45,030 nt of DNA from NCBI GenBank assembly GCA_964017145.1, contig CAXHKQ010000004.1, positions 1-45,030 on the forward strand. The letters are read 5' to 3'. This document shows, one piece after another, positions 1 through 10,638 of this stretch; position 1 is the stretch's first letter, and every line of letters begins with the position of its first letter. A model generated the notes under the pieces. That model did not search any database. It was not told where the DNA came from and saw only the letters and a program-made list of their open reading frames with translations. The position numbers were made by a program, and so were the translations under genes. This stretch comes from Agrocybe praecox (taxonomy: Eukaryota; Basidiomycota; Agaricomycetes; Agaricales; Agrocybaceae).

Positions 1-362
1 CGGTTGACGTCATCTTTATACAAGAACCGCCTTGGTGGATAATAAGACAAGCGCCTTCCTCATCTAATAAGGAGGGTGACAACATCGTTGGCGCGCCTAT
101 GCATCCTGCATGGTTGTATATGGTACGCCCCTCGGAAAACGAGGAGATTCCTCCCCGAGTCATGGCATATGTGTCAAAGCGACTCGAGAGGCTCCGCCCT
201 TCGATGAGGCGAGATCTTATTGATCACCGCGACATCTTCGTACTCTCGCTGTTTCAAGGCAACGAGACTTATAACTTCATGAATGTATACTCAGATGAAG
301 CCAGCACAGTGATTCGGTTCTTACAGGACCACGTCGACGAACTACCCCGCTTCCACTATATA
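1..362 (+). mobile_element. LINE-1: fragment of LINE ORF2, N-terminal part of the APE-type endonuclease
   Basis: In the plus strand this reads as the start of an apurinic-endonuclease-like domain, with the catalytic Glu in FIQEPPW near the left edge of the window. It continues through HPAWLYMVRP and FVLSLFQG to LPRFHY. The same protein, about 90 percent identical by eye, is encoded on the minus strand at 40856-41423, where it continues into the GGDFN motif. Here the reading stops just before GGDFN, at a TA-rich stretch where the 3' tail of an oppositely oriented LINE begins. The piece is thus truncated on the right by that insertion and on the left by the window edge. An intact domain would nick target DNA to prime reverse transcription; this fragment cannot. 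Confident for family, since a second copy supports it. Confidence 0.85.
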
Positions 363-388
363 TATATATATATATATTTTAAATCAAA

Positions 389-400
389 GGACCGAAGTCC
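389..400 (-). other. LINE 3'-terminal UUCG hairpin (LINE-2)
   Basis: Read on the minus strand this is GGAC-TTCG-GTCC, a 4-bp stem closed by the very stable C(UUCG)G tetraloop. It lies seven bases (TTTGATT) before the AT-rich tail. The identical hairpin sits at the same place in LINE-4 (35127-35138) and LINE-5 (38689-38700), so it is a conserved feature of the family's RNA 3' end. By analogy with other LINEs it may be the structure that the reverse transcriptase recognises; that role is inferred. Confidence 0.7.
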
Positions 401-866
401 CACTTGTATTCCGGTGCGCAATTGCAGTCCAGTCCCTACATTACATACAATAGCATGCTAAGCAAGATTTACTACTACGCTACGTCTGCGAGGGCGGGCA
501 AAGGCCCGCCAAGATTGTAGACCACCGTTAGGTGGTCAGAATGTTGCTGGTTTGACGGCGCTTGCACCATCGCAAGCGATTAAGCATTGTGGCCGGGCAT
601 CCAGCCCAACCCGCAGTCCGCACCCCACCCAGTCCGCAGTCCCCTCACGTTCCAAGTCGCATCGCTGCTTCCACTTAGCCCGAGTGCCCCCGAAGGGTCG
701 AGCCGAAGCCCACAAACCCAGGTACCCACTAAAGGGCCCCGAACGCCCCCACAGGGTCGGGACGAATCCCACAAGTCCGAGTACTGAGGCGTGCGCCATT
801 GTAGTGGTAAAGAATCCGAAGTCCAAGTGAGACACGTTCCGCAGGCTGAGCCATAGCCCAGCCTGC

Positions 867-1923
867 TTATCCAACCCCTGCGGGTCGCCTGAACGCAAAC
901 ACTGAATTGTGGTCATCCAGGAATTTGAGATGCACCAGGAGTTCCGGTGACCGACCGTCGTGCTCACGTGTATGTTTTGTACACTTGCAGTATATGTGCG
1001 TGCGTCTGTAGGTGGTGGCCACATTCGCATGCATGAGGTTCTTGAATGTTGAAGCGCTCGTAGTAAGCGCCAATGGGAGCGTGATTGAGGATGCATCTGT
1101 TCATCCTCGCGACGAGCGTTACTAGCTCGCCCTTCACTTCGCGAAGCCAAGTACCTTCATTGAGATACGTCGGCTCGAGTAAATCCCCGGCGAGATTCTG
1201 GAGGCGCATAAAATTATGCCCTCGATAGTTGGGGTCTCGGAAGAGAGTCTTCCAATCCTCCTGTACTGTTTTAGTGACGACCTTTTGTACACTGTCCAAA
1301 GAGGTAGCCGGGTAATCCCCGACAGGTTCGATTTGAGCCCGACTGATGTCATTGGCTTCTTGGTGTATTCTCCATTTCAGTTTCAATGGAACCTGAATGA
1401 AGTCTACTTTGCACGCGGCATCTTCTTCTAGCCACGGTTGTAAAGCTTGACAGATGGCCAAAGAATGTCCTTGGCCACTATGGAGGGTGGGGTCCAGTGC
1501 TCGCTTGGCCGAGGCCATCGAGTCAGTGAATATGACTATCCGTTCGCAGTCGTCCTGCTGGGTGGCAAGGACAATCGCTGAGCGAATGGCAAAGAGCTCT
1601 GCGTCAGGGGCAGTCACTCGTCCGGCCGGATGCGATACGGTATGAATCCGTTCGTGTCCCCGGTATAGTAGGGCAGTCGAAACCGCCTGTCGTTGTATGT
1701 CGTTCGGCACCGAAGCGTCGACCGCACAATACACCGTTGTTTCTTGGTCTTGTGCTTCACGGAGCACTTGATTGAGACCTACGCGAACTGCATCTGCTGA
1801 TTCGTCATCAGTAGGGCACGGTTCGAATGTGAAGCGGTCATCAAATAAATCCAATAACCTGTTTCCAGGCCGAGCATCTGTCGCGACAGGTGAGAAAGAC
1901 TCTGTGAGTTCAGGGAGATGACG
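867..1923 (-). pseudogene. LINE-2 ORF2 C-terminal part: RNase H domain and CCHC-like tail
   Basis: An uninterrupted reading of 296 codons (1854 down to 964) contains a full RNase H-like domain. Its acidic residues are Asp in CAVDAS, Glu in DAELFAIRS and Asp in IFTDSMAS, with a late QEANDIS segment. RNase H in such LINEs removes RNA from the RNA:DNA hybrid during target-primed reverse transcription. After it comes the cysteine/histidine tail HACECGHHLQTHAHILQV seen in many LINE ORF2 proteins. A frameshift just after HILQV breaks the last 40 residues; the expected end, FAFRRPAGVG, is found in another frame ending at 867. The RT and endonuclease are missing, so this is a dead fragment with one well-preserved domain. 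Confidence 0.8.
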
Positions 1924-2064
1924 TCTCTTCTTGACTCGTTACCACCACCATCAACTTTAGCAACTTATTGTTTTCGCTTCATCTTACTCGCTAAGCGATC
2001 GGAACTGGGTACTAGTACTCGGGTAACGACACACACGAATCGGTAAATCTACTGGTTCAACACA

Positions 2065-4122
2065 ATGGCCGATACGCCAACAAGGGGGGGCGCAGGTTCA
2101 CGCCGATCTGCACCTCTGACAAGCCAAGGCGCTACTCCCTCGCACTTGCAGACCTCTTCGTCTGTGAGCCCCAGGACCACCACATTGGATGTCCCTGTCA
2201 GTAGGCAGGCGACGCCAGCCCCATCCCATGCCGACTCCGACGTCCAAGACAAGAACATGGACGACAACGACAACGACCGGGAATCCTCACACAACTCCCG
2301 GTCCACCTCTTGACAATCCTCTTCGTGCAAGAGGGCTCGCACCGAAGGCGCACTGCTCTCAGGAGCGGTACCACGCATTGACGACACACCTTTCGACGGC
2401 CAAGAGGGCTTCAACGACGAAGTGGTGCAAATCCGCCGTGCCCTGATGGCGACCAACCGCTGGCTGGAACGACTAGCCAACCAGCCCCAATGCGATGAGC
2501 TCCTCGCAGAAGCTCCCGACATACAGCATTTGGTGGAGGTGATGTTTGACGTTGCCGCAAACGCCGGGCGAATTCGTGCTTTCAGGTCCTTCGACGACAC
2601 TGAGGACAACATGCAGATCGATAACTCGAGTCAGCCACTGACTGGGGATTGGTCAGGAATGGTGGAGGATCCAAAGACCCCACCCCAACAACCCAGTGGG
2701 GGCAGCCTCGGCGGGGCAGCCCTCATCACTCCACGACCCCCACCGCGCACGGACAAGGGGAAGCAAAGGGAGGTTCCTCCTCCCACACAGCCTCAGAAGC
2801 CCGGGCCCTCAGGGTCCGGACCGAAGAAGCCCACTCCCAAAGCACCGGCTATTACACAGCTGATGCAGCAACCCAAGGTACCGGAGACCCGGTTCGGAAG
2901 AATCGTGCTGCCGCTTCCTTCTCGTTGGACCGCTGGTCCAGATAAGGGGTCATATGCCTCTCGCCTCGGCCAAGAACTGAAACAACCTGTGACCGTCGCA
3001 CAACTCGCAAAAGTCACACCTCAATTGCCTATAAGCGCAGTGGCACAGGCAACCAATCAGAATGCAGCGGGGCCGACGAAGTCGCGAAAGCGCAAGTCGC
3101 AGCTCCTCTCCTTCGTCGCTGGAGGACCGTCGAGAAGACAGGTCCTCATACAGTTTGAAAGCGCAGTTCCAACCTGCGACTTCAACCTATACATTGTTCA
3201 TGCCCGCAGCGCTTTGCGCGACGGGGGCTCCACACTCCAAATCCTGTCTATGGCCCCGGCCTATGCAGGGTATATCCTCCACACCGATAGTGTGGCTAAC
3301 GAGCGGGATCTCGAATACCTTCGAGGTCAAGCCAATATATCATTCAGCCAGGTGGCCAATGGCATTATTGTCAGTCTACCGGTTGCCACATTGTTCATCC
3401 GCATAGTGGATGTCCCGTACTATACCGACGCCACGAGGACGTCGAGAATCACTTCCGACATAGTGCAGGGGGCCCTCAAGTCCTCTCCGCTTGGCGGCAA
3501 CCTATACTTTGCACGCGAAGCGCGCATAGTACACAACTCTCCAGCCAGCACCATGGGTATGGCCTACATCGACATCTGGGACTCCAAGTTCGGTGCCTGC
3601 GCCAAACAGATCATTAACAAGTCTGTTATGGTTATCGGAAGGCTGTGCGAAATTCAACCCGCCACCACCCACACCGGTGTTCCCCTATGCCAGCGATGCT
3701 GGCAATGGGGCCACTCCGACAAAGGATGCAGGCTACGAGCTGCGTCCTGCCCCCATTGCATGGGTCCACATAGGGCAGATGAACATCGTGACATCGCCAA
3801 ATGCTGCAAAGGGAACGCGAAAGCGAACCCACCACTCGAACCCACCCCTGCTGACCAGCCGTGCCCTCACACGGCCCACTGTGTCAACTGCAAGGGGGAT
3901 CATGCTGCAAACTCACGTAAATGCAAGTTCTGGATCAACTGCTTCGATCGTGCTTGGATCGATGGAAAATATGCAGAGGTTCGTCGCTTGCGACAGAATA
4001 TCCACGATCGTACTAACCCCCTCCCCGTAGCTTCCAATACCAAGGACAGCCCTGCCATGGAATGGACTCCCTGTGGGACGCCCTCCATAACACCTACAAC
4101 TCGGCCTCCGGCCGAGTGGTAG
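2065..4122 (+). pseudogene. LINE-3 ORF1 (Gag-like RNA-binding protein) with one in-frame stop
   Basis: A single frame runs from ATG 2065 to TAG 4122 (685 codons) with one TGA at 2311-2313, after an N-terminal low-complexity Ser/Thr/Asp-rich stretch. The C-terminal third has three zinc knuckles of the LINE Gag type. The first is CQRCWQWGHSDKGC (C-x2-C-x4-H-x4-C), the second is centred on CPHCMGPH, and the third is CVNCKGDHAANSRKC (C-x2-C-x3-H-x6-C), at about residues 541-620. Proteins of this kind coat the element RNA and chaperone nucleic acids. A second copy of the C-terminal part is on the minus strand at 41427-42080. The normal end is probably LPVA followed directly by ORF2, as in LINE-6; here the last 20 or so residues come from fusion to the ORF2 linker after the endonuclease deletion. 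Confidence 0.85.
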
Positions 4123-5843
4123 ATCTTACAGTGCTAGATCCCCTCCCTACCCTTCAGGAAAGGGACTGGCCCCCATTCTCCAAGTTAGAATTGGATGAGG
4201 CGTTAGCGTCGTGTTCAAGTCTCTCCTCCCCAGGCCCGGACCATGTGTCCTGGCCAGTTCTTATCGACCTCGCCAACGCCTGCATTCGTGTCGGGCATTG
4301 GCCGAGGCACTTCAAGGAATCGATGTCGGTTATTATACCGAAGCCGGGCAAACCTACATACTCAGACCCCAAAGCATTCCGGCCTATAGTGCTGTTGAAC
4401 ACCACGGGGAAACTCATTGAGAAGATGATATCGAATCGCCTTCAATACGACATGATCAAGTTTGACCTTGTTCATCCTAACCAAGTCGGTGGAGTGCGGC
4501 AGCGCTCAACCAAAGACGCAGGGTTGTACCTTACCCATCTGATTCGCACCGGGTGGACTAAGGGACTCAAGACCAGCGTTGTCGCGTTCGACATCGCCCA
4601 GTTCTTCCCATCTCTTAACCATGACATGCTCAAGGCAATACTCAGGAAACAGGGGTTCTCGCCACTAGTGGCGCGGTTCTTCTCATCCTACCTCGTCGAC
4701 CGATTCACCTCATACAGGTGGAATTCATTACATCCGACCCCCAGCAGGCGGACGTCGGCGTGGGACAGGGCTCCACCCTGTCCCCCGTCCTCTCAGCATT
4801 ATACATCGCTCCGGTGATGAAGCTATACCATATGGAAGAGATATCCCATAAGACATCACTTCTATCCTACGTGGACGACGGCACATGCATTGCCCAAGCC
4901 AAAACTCTCCAGGAGCACACGGTAACCCTCGTGGCTGCCTACGCAGTCCTCCTTCGACTCTTCACCACCATCGGACTTGTCCTCGAACACAACAAGTCCG
5001 AATACGCATGCTTCGATAGGTCGCACAACTACGACCCTCCACCCCTCGACCTCGGATATGCCCCCTACACCGGGGACACCCCTCTTCGCCCAAAGCGCGT
5101 CTGGCGCTATCTGGGTTTCTACTTCGATTGCAAGCTCACATTCAAAGAGCATGTGCGCTTCTACTCTACCAAGTCTCTCTCATCGGTGAAAGCCATGAAG
5201 ATGCTCAGAAGCTCAACTCGTGGTCTCCATCCCAAGGAGAAGCGACTACTATACCGTGCATGCGTTCTACCAATAGCAACGTACAGATATCGTCTGTGGT
5301 ATTTTGAAGGCTCCTGTTCCAAAGGAGCTCTTGAAGACCTGCGCAAAATGCAGCATAAAGGTACTTCGAAGGATCCCGCTCGAAGGGAGCCCTCGAAGAC
5401 CTGCGCAAAATGCAGCGTAAAGCAGCACTTTGGATCACAGGTGCATTTCGCACCTCCCCCACAGGCGGGGTTGAGGCCCTAGCAGGCCTCATCCCCGTCC
5501 ACCTCCATCTGAAGAAACTTGGCGGCCGGTCTAATTACCGGGCGGCCACACTATCAGACACCCATCCTCTTAGGTCGCTCCTCTCCGAGGAGCATCATAA
5601 GCGGGCTGACGTTCACTTGTTGGCAATCTCAAGGCTCACTCCTGTTCAGAAAGCAAAGGTAGGAGGGGCCCTCATGGAGATCGACCGTCACCTCCCTGAA
5701 CTCACAGAGTCTTTCTCGCCTGTCACGACAGAGGCTCGGCCTGGAAACAGGTTATTGGATTTATTTGATGACCGCTTCACATTCGAACCGTGCCCTACTG
5801 ATGATGAATCAGCAGATGCAGTTCGCGTAGGTCTCAATCAAGT
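4062..5843 (+). pseudogene. LINE-3 ORF2 remnant: reverse transcriptase, frameshifted
   Basis: From 4062 one frame encodes RT fingers and palm, with IIPKPGKPTYSDPKAFRPI and motif A AFDIAQFFPSL. It ends in a frameshift at about 4730 caused by loss of one T in a TTT run (compare 18060-18070). The next frame (4718-5482) holds GQGSTLSPVLSALY and the catalytic YVDD in LLSYVDDGT. A short tandem duplication at about 5296-5425 shifts the frame again. The remainder (5410-5843) is the RT to RNase H connection. Relative to LINE-4, 39 bp are missing after SWPVL, exactly where LINE-4 has a 17-bp perfect inverted repeat. With no endonuclease and two frameshifts the gene is dead. Confidence 0.85.
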
Positions 5844-5851
5844 GCTCCGTG

Positions 5852-6477
5852 TAGTGTTGCTGAAGTTCGGTTCTGTTCGGTTCTCACGCCTTTTTTGAGA
5901 ACCGAGAACCAGAACCGACGGGCACATGCCCGAACCGAACTAGAACCAGAACTGAACCGTGAGAACCAGTTCGAACCGTGGAACCGTTTGTACATGTAAT
6001 AAATTACCGTATAGTATGCACAGCACGTAGAAATATATCATATTCTTATGTATCTATCATAATTTGAAGTGATAATGTATTTTTCATGGCACAGAAGCCC
6101 GTCGAGCATATTAACAGCCTAAAATAGTAGTAATACACGTCATTGATGTGACGTCACACAATAATCCGGTGCTAATTATATCACTAATCAGATTATTAAA
6201 GCCGTTGGCCGGCAAGTTAATTATATCTGCTCTTTTGAAAGCCCGAAATATGTCATATTTGTTGTTTCTAACACTAAAATTTATAGTTTATGAGGTGTCT
6301 AATATGTCGGTTCTGGTTCGGTTCGAACCGGTTCTTCAAATTCTTAAATGTTGAGAACCGAGAACCAGAACCGTCTTCAAAATGGCCGAACCAGAACTGA
6401 ACAGAACCGAACTGTCGGTCCGGTTCGGGCGGTTCCGGTTCTCCGAAGCGGTTCTGAACCGAACTTCGGCAACACTA
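5852..6477. mobile_element. hAT-like MITE (626 bp) with GAACC/GGTTC subterminal repeats
   Basis: The element begins TAGTGTTGCTGAAGTTCGG and ends with the inverse complement, TAGTGTTGCCGAAGTTCGG; about 21 of the first 22 bases match. It is flanked by a perfect 8-bp direct repeat GCTCCGTG (5844-5851 and 6478-6485), and removing it restores the LINE sequence seen at 36421-36436 and 1760-1770. An 8-bp duplication and TAGTGTTG ends fit the hAT superfamily. Both sides are crowded with GAACCG/CGGTTC motifs, likely transposase-binding repeats. The AT-rich interior has no plausible transposase, so it is non-autonomous and needs a source elsewhere in the genome. Confidence 0.85.
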
Positions 6478-6540
6478 GCTCCGTGAAGCACAAGACCAAG
6501 AAACAACGGTGTATTGTGCGGTCGATGCTTCGGTGCCGAA

Positions 6541-6650
6541 CCACCAGTTACTGACACCTATATGTATCATAAACCAGTAGTTGCCCAATTTACTTGATGC
6601 ATCCAGGCCGGAAATGACCCCAGTGCCCAAGTTGATCTATGTCTTCATCG
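6541..6650 (+). repeat. KDZ1 left terminal and subterminal inverted repeat
   Basis: Accessory-gene side terminus. It shares TTACTGACACCT, TATGTATCATA, GTAGTTGCCCAA and TGATGCATCCAGG with the inverse complement of the KDZ2 accessory-side end (33715-33820). From about 6650 to 7017 I see only unremarkable AT-rich sequence before the accessory gene's stop codon. Confidence 0.75.
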
Positions 6651-7017
6651 GGTACTCTCTGTGACACCCAATTCATCACTTGGCATGACCGGCTTCTGTA
6701 TAGGCACCATCAAACGTGCTATTTTAAACCAATGTCCTATTTCTGAGTCGGCATCATTGGCTGAGATGTCAATCTGATGACTGCACAGCTTTCTAATTGA
6801 TAAGATCAATTTTTGAAATACATTATCATATTGTGACTCGAGTCGGATCTAATCTGATCTGTTTCAAATGTTCGCGAGCTGATCAATAAAATATTATAAC
6901 GGTTGAGCTACGAGTAATGAGGGACAAGAAAACTATTATAGGAGGCCATAAAATAAGGAAAGTTTCTATGTAAGCTATCAATGGGGGTATAACCAGGCGA
7001 CAAAAAATAGTAAAAGA

Positions 7018-9346
7018 TTAAAGATTACTAGCATCACTCAACGCATTCAAAACCCATGCCACGTCTTCGAGAGCAGTCTTCCATGCTCTTTCTCCACCGC
7101 CGCCCGAGTTCCCTTTTGCAGCTACGCCCCAGAACCACAATGCTGCTATCAATGTATACAACCCGTTCTTACCGGGTCTCTTAAAGATGTCCAAGTCCCC
7201 GTTGACGTCACGCCTGAGAGCGCCAGAGCTACGTTGAACTCTCCATTCGGGCTGGAGACTATGCCACCAATTCTTGAATTCACGTTGAAAGCCGCGTAAA
7301 TTGGTGATGGTCGGCCTTGTGCTCCTGGCAGTCTTTATCCAATATCCAATGCATGCTGGACGCCCCTCGGACACAATCTTAGCTTTATCTGCGTAGTTCG
7401 AGGCGTCTTTCTGGTAGCTGGCCCAGCTGCGAAGAATTTTATGCCAGTCGGAACCCATGGGCACGGATTGAAAGGTTTCCAGTGCCTGGGAAAACCACGC
7501 ATCAGCCCCGACCGGTGCAGAAACGAAGTATACGCCAGATGTCGAGGCAGGAGCATCCGTCAGACCTGCCACAGAAGCTTGAATCTTGGGTGAACATGGT
7601 AGGACGGTAGGTACATCTGCAGATTCGCCGTCCGGTGCGCTTTCCATAGGAAGGTGCTTTGATTTCTTCCTGGTGTTGGGACTTTCGACTTTGTGTACAT
7701 CGATGTTGGAATCATTGATCCTTCGCTTATTGGACAATGGTGGTGGGGAAATAGCGGGTGTCTCAGACGCGAGAGGAAGTTGCTCAGGAGAACGAACAGG
7801 GACATCAGTAGGAGCAGAATTCAAGGGCACGCTGGGAGATGGGGCTCGAGAAACAGGCGGGGAGTGGACAGGCGAGATGCAGCCTGAAGAAGAGTGGCTG
7901 GTTTGCGAGAGGAGGGCTGGGGTCGGTTGCCTGGGCTTGACAGGGTTGGCTGTTGATGTATCAACAACCGCTTGCGTTGTACATATGCTGGACAATGACT
8001 CAGCCGATACCGTTCGTGGCTTGCCGAACATCGAAATCTTGATTGTGCTTGCATCCTCTGTGCAGTCCAAAGTAAAAAGTTGACTATTCTCGTCGTCTGC
8101 GAAGACTCGAGCCAAAGAGCCGTAGTTGTTAGGTAAAGTCGATGCGCGACATTCCTCGACGGCTGCGATATGAAGTGTTAGGGGTGATTTATATCTGTAT
8201 AATTTACACGTACGTACTGTAGCATTTTTTAAGGAAATTACCAAAGATCGGAAGTATGTACTCTTTGTATGCGCGCCGTTCTGACTTGCCGAAATTCATT
8301 TTGACATTTCCTCGAGTTTCTCCAGAGTGAATGCTGGTGATCATACAACGTAGTTAGACCCTAGTAGAACATAGCAAAGAGCGAGCATACCTGATCATAT
8401 TTAATCGACCTTGGTCGGCAGGTTCTGGGCCACCAGCGATTAATGTGACTTTCCATCCCGTATAAGTGGCGATGGCATCAAGAATAGGTTGTACGAAAGT
8501 CAGCAAATTTTGAATTGCTCTGTGAAAAGATGAGGATACGAATATGATCAAAGACAACTATATTACATACCTCTGCCGGTCCATTGGTTGATCGGATGGA
8601 TCTCGCTTTTGAGATCTTTCGTACTGGAGAAGTGCGTCGTCGTGCTCCCGCCTAGCGCGATCTTCCCAGACCTAACGTTCTTCGTCTGCTAGCATGCTAA
8701 AACATTCCTTATATATTTGGCTTCGCAAGGCTGCATGTCGTTTTACGTGGATAGATTGCTCGTTCATGCGTTGGTCGAATATTGGGTCGACTAGAGACCG
8801 GTTATGTGGACCCCAGACATTGTACACAGTTTTAAGGCGGGGTTTCTTCGATGAAGTGCCGCTGAGCTGGGACACGAGAGCCATCATGGGATTTGAGGTA
8901 GCATTGGCTTCTGGCTTCGGAGCTGATTTGTTGGATTTCTGATACTGATATTGTAGTCGCCGCCGAACTTGCTGTATTAATTTATGAATACATAGTAAAT
9001 AAGGAATCTACAGTGGACTGACCTCTTTACGAAACTTGATCAATTTTACTTTTACTTGCTCTTCGTATGCAGCAAGCGCAGTGGCATAGCTTTCTGATCC
9101 CATAGACGTTTCTTCTTCTGGAATTTTGAGCTCCTCATCAGGCGCATTGTCGTCTACTTGAGTGAGCCATTCTTCGGTTGGCTCCTCGCTGTGATCCAAG
9201 GATACCGGGAAGTGTTTGAAGTACCGCCGTTGAATATCGGCAATGGTGTCACCCAGATGGTTTTTGGCAACAGCTTCGCTATAAATTCCCATTTGTTTCT
9301 GGAGGAAATCTTTCCTCATGGGAGTGAAGGACCCTGGGTTCACCAT
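7018..9346 (-). pseudogene. KDZ1 accessory gene: HMG-box-like protein with conserved C-terminal domain; one stop codon
   Basis: Five exons on the minus strand: 9346-9023, 8971-8571, 8519-8391, 8333-8218, 8162-7018 (704 codons). Exons 3 and 4 match the KDZ2 copy exactly in length. The protein starts MVNPGSFTPMRKDFL. Its second exon has an HMG-box-like segment (YNVWGPHNR, then the helix LADEERQVWEDRA as inferred from KDZ2). Next come the motif GGPEPADQGRLNMI and a Ser/Pro-rich linker. The C-terminal domain contains RPACIGYWIK, SLQPEWRV and KPGKNGLYTLIAALWFWG. A TAG at 8674-8672 replaces a Gln codon (KDZ2 has CAA). The function is unknown; DNA binding is inferred from the HMG-like segment. From memory, proteins with this C-terminal domain are numerous in agaricomycete genomes. 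Head to head with the small gene, 454 bp apart. Confidence 0.75.
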
Positions 9347-9731
9347 AAATGATAAATGTAAGTGGGGGGAAATCAAAGAGAACAGCCAGCAGTGGTACGA
9401 AAACGAACAAGAATAAATGGTACACACCACCAGCAAACCAATCGAATATGAAACACCAGAAATAATGGGATGGTATGTGCACCACTTTCGAAATCCATGC
9501 ATTTTTGACAATAAATCACAGATCTCGAGATGCTTAGCGTACACAAAAATTCAAATCTGGTTAGGTTGTTATCGCGTAGGATCAACGTAACCCTTTTTGT
9601 ATTATCGGATACATCCGACTTACCTTTTTCATTCACTTCTGTCACTTGTGACAATTGTTCCTTTGTCCATAACCACAACATACTGCCTTCGCATACCTCA
9701 ATTTACTACCCGTGTATCCCAGGCCCAAACG

Positions 9732-9737
9732 TATAAA
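9732..9737 (+). promoter_or_regulatory. TATA box of the KDZ1 small gene
   Basis: TATAAA lies 63 bp upstream of the ATG at 9801. The KDZ2 copy has TATATAA at the equivalent place, about 70 bp upstream. The shared position, in an otherwise poorly conserved divergent promoter region, supports both the promoter and the reality of the gene. Confidence 0.5.
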
Positions 9738-9800
9738 TGGGTCCAGCTATCAGCGTTTTGAATCAGCACCCCCACTTTCTTTAAACCACAACCAACTTAC

Positions 9801-10575
9801 ATGTTCTTTACCATGCAACCCACCTCTGCCAACGTCTCTCACAACTCTGTTGTTTCTGCTGGTTTCCCTAGTTCGTACACCTGTTCTCTAACCCTTACTT
9901 GTTGACTAATCCATCTCCAGATACCATCCTTGCCTTTTCCCAGTCTGGGAAGACAGAGACCAGTCGCCGTCTCCCTGATAGCAAGGTATCAGGTATCGTT
10001 TCTTTCTTTCTATTCTATTTATACGATCACGCTAACGCGTATTAGGTCCTTATCAGTTCGAGACGCTCGTGAAAAGCCACGGCACCAAAATATTCCAGCA
10101 TATCACTCTTCCAGCCAATCTCCTTCCCGGACACGAGTAAGTCGTCGTTTCATCTTATGTTTCGCTAGTTAAAATGGATCCGATAAACAGGTCCGACAAT
10201 GGTGTGACTGCCTCTTCCATCGGCCTTCACCTCATCGTTCCCAACGTGCCCAACGTTCCCACCACTATCCTTCTCCCTATCCTCAATCGTGCCTTGAGGA
10301 AGTTGGTCGCCCAATTGCAGGTTGGTGGTAGTCCTGAGTTGGCCATCAATGTGGACACCATCCAGCAGCATGGGGTTGCTTCGTCCAGCTCCGGCCCCTC
10401 GAAGCACAAACGCGGCCAACCACAAATGACGGCAACTATGAAGAAGATCAAGGGAGCAGGCTCCAGCCGCACTCGAGGCTCTATCGACACCGCCGATCAT
10501 GAGAACAATGCCGACATTGAAGCAGACGACAGCTCTAGCACTCAGATTGACGACAACGACACTGACACCATATAA
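9801..10575 (+). CDS. KDZ1 small gene: conserved 205-aa protein of unknown function
   Basis: Four exons: 9801-9870, 9921-9992, 10046-10136, 10191-10575; all junctions keep frame and exon 3 (91 bp) equals that of the KDZ2 copy. I found it by aligning the two elements. Shared blocks are the pattern TILAFSQSGKTETSRRLP against TVVVFAQSDRKETHRRLP, then PYQFETLV against PYNQQTFI, KIFQHITLP against KIMQHVRTP, and RALRKLVAQL against RALKKLVKEM. The tail is charged: a basic patch (KHKRGQPQ, MKKIKG) and then an Asp/Ser-rich acidic end. The basic patch could be a nuclear localisation signal. There is no recognised domain. ATG 9813 is an alternative in-frame start. It lies between the HMG-like gene and the transposase in both elements. 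Confidence 0.75.
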
Positions 10576-10638
10576 AGTGGCTGACTGGTTTCTCATTGGT
10601 GCTTGATCTTTTGGGTTTCACTGCCCACTCCTCACCAC

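Larger units (their letters stand above)
363..1923 (-). mobile_element. LINE-2: 5'-truncated LINE copy (RNase H, C-terminal zinc motif, 3' UTR, tail)
   Basis: Minus-strand copy of the same LINE. Its tail is the (TA)n tract at about 363-380, followed inward by the family's 3'-terminal hairpin (389-400), a GC-rich 3' UTR of about 480 bp, and the end of ORF2. The 5' end is truncated at about 1923, within the segment linking RT to RNase H (by comparison with 21980-22020 and 36270-36290). It is inserted tail-first into the endonuclease of LINE-1, at a CACTATA target. The other half of LINE-1 does not reappear on the far side, so a later rearrangement removed it. Confidence 0.85.
1924..6540 (+). 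mobile_element. LINE-3: LINE copy with 5' UTR, ORF1 and RT; endonuclease deleted; 3' end cut off by KDZ1
   Basis: Plus-strand LINE with about 140 bp of presumed 5' UTR, then ORF1 (2065-4122). RT follows directly, because the endonuclease coding region (about 1.1 kb, judged from LINE-6) is missing. RT is frameshifted at about 4730. The copy continues to the start of RNase H, is interrupted by a hAT-like MITE (5852-6477), resumes for 55 bp and ends at 6540 where KDZ1 begins. It also carries a 65-bp tandem duplication at about 5296-5425. It cannot mobilise itself. Confidence 0.85.

Noticed and set aside
536..1150. 204-codon minus-strand frame over the LINE 3' UTR
   Set aside because: Out of frame with the conserved ORF2 end and overlaps GC-rich 3' UTR shared by all copies; the equivalent frames in LINE-4 and LINE-5 are not conserved.
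363..2064. Twin-priming inversion explaining LINE-1 next to LINE-2
   Set aside because: LINE-2 meets LINE-1 with its 3' tail, not with an internal break, so a nested insertion of one copy into another fits better.
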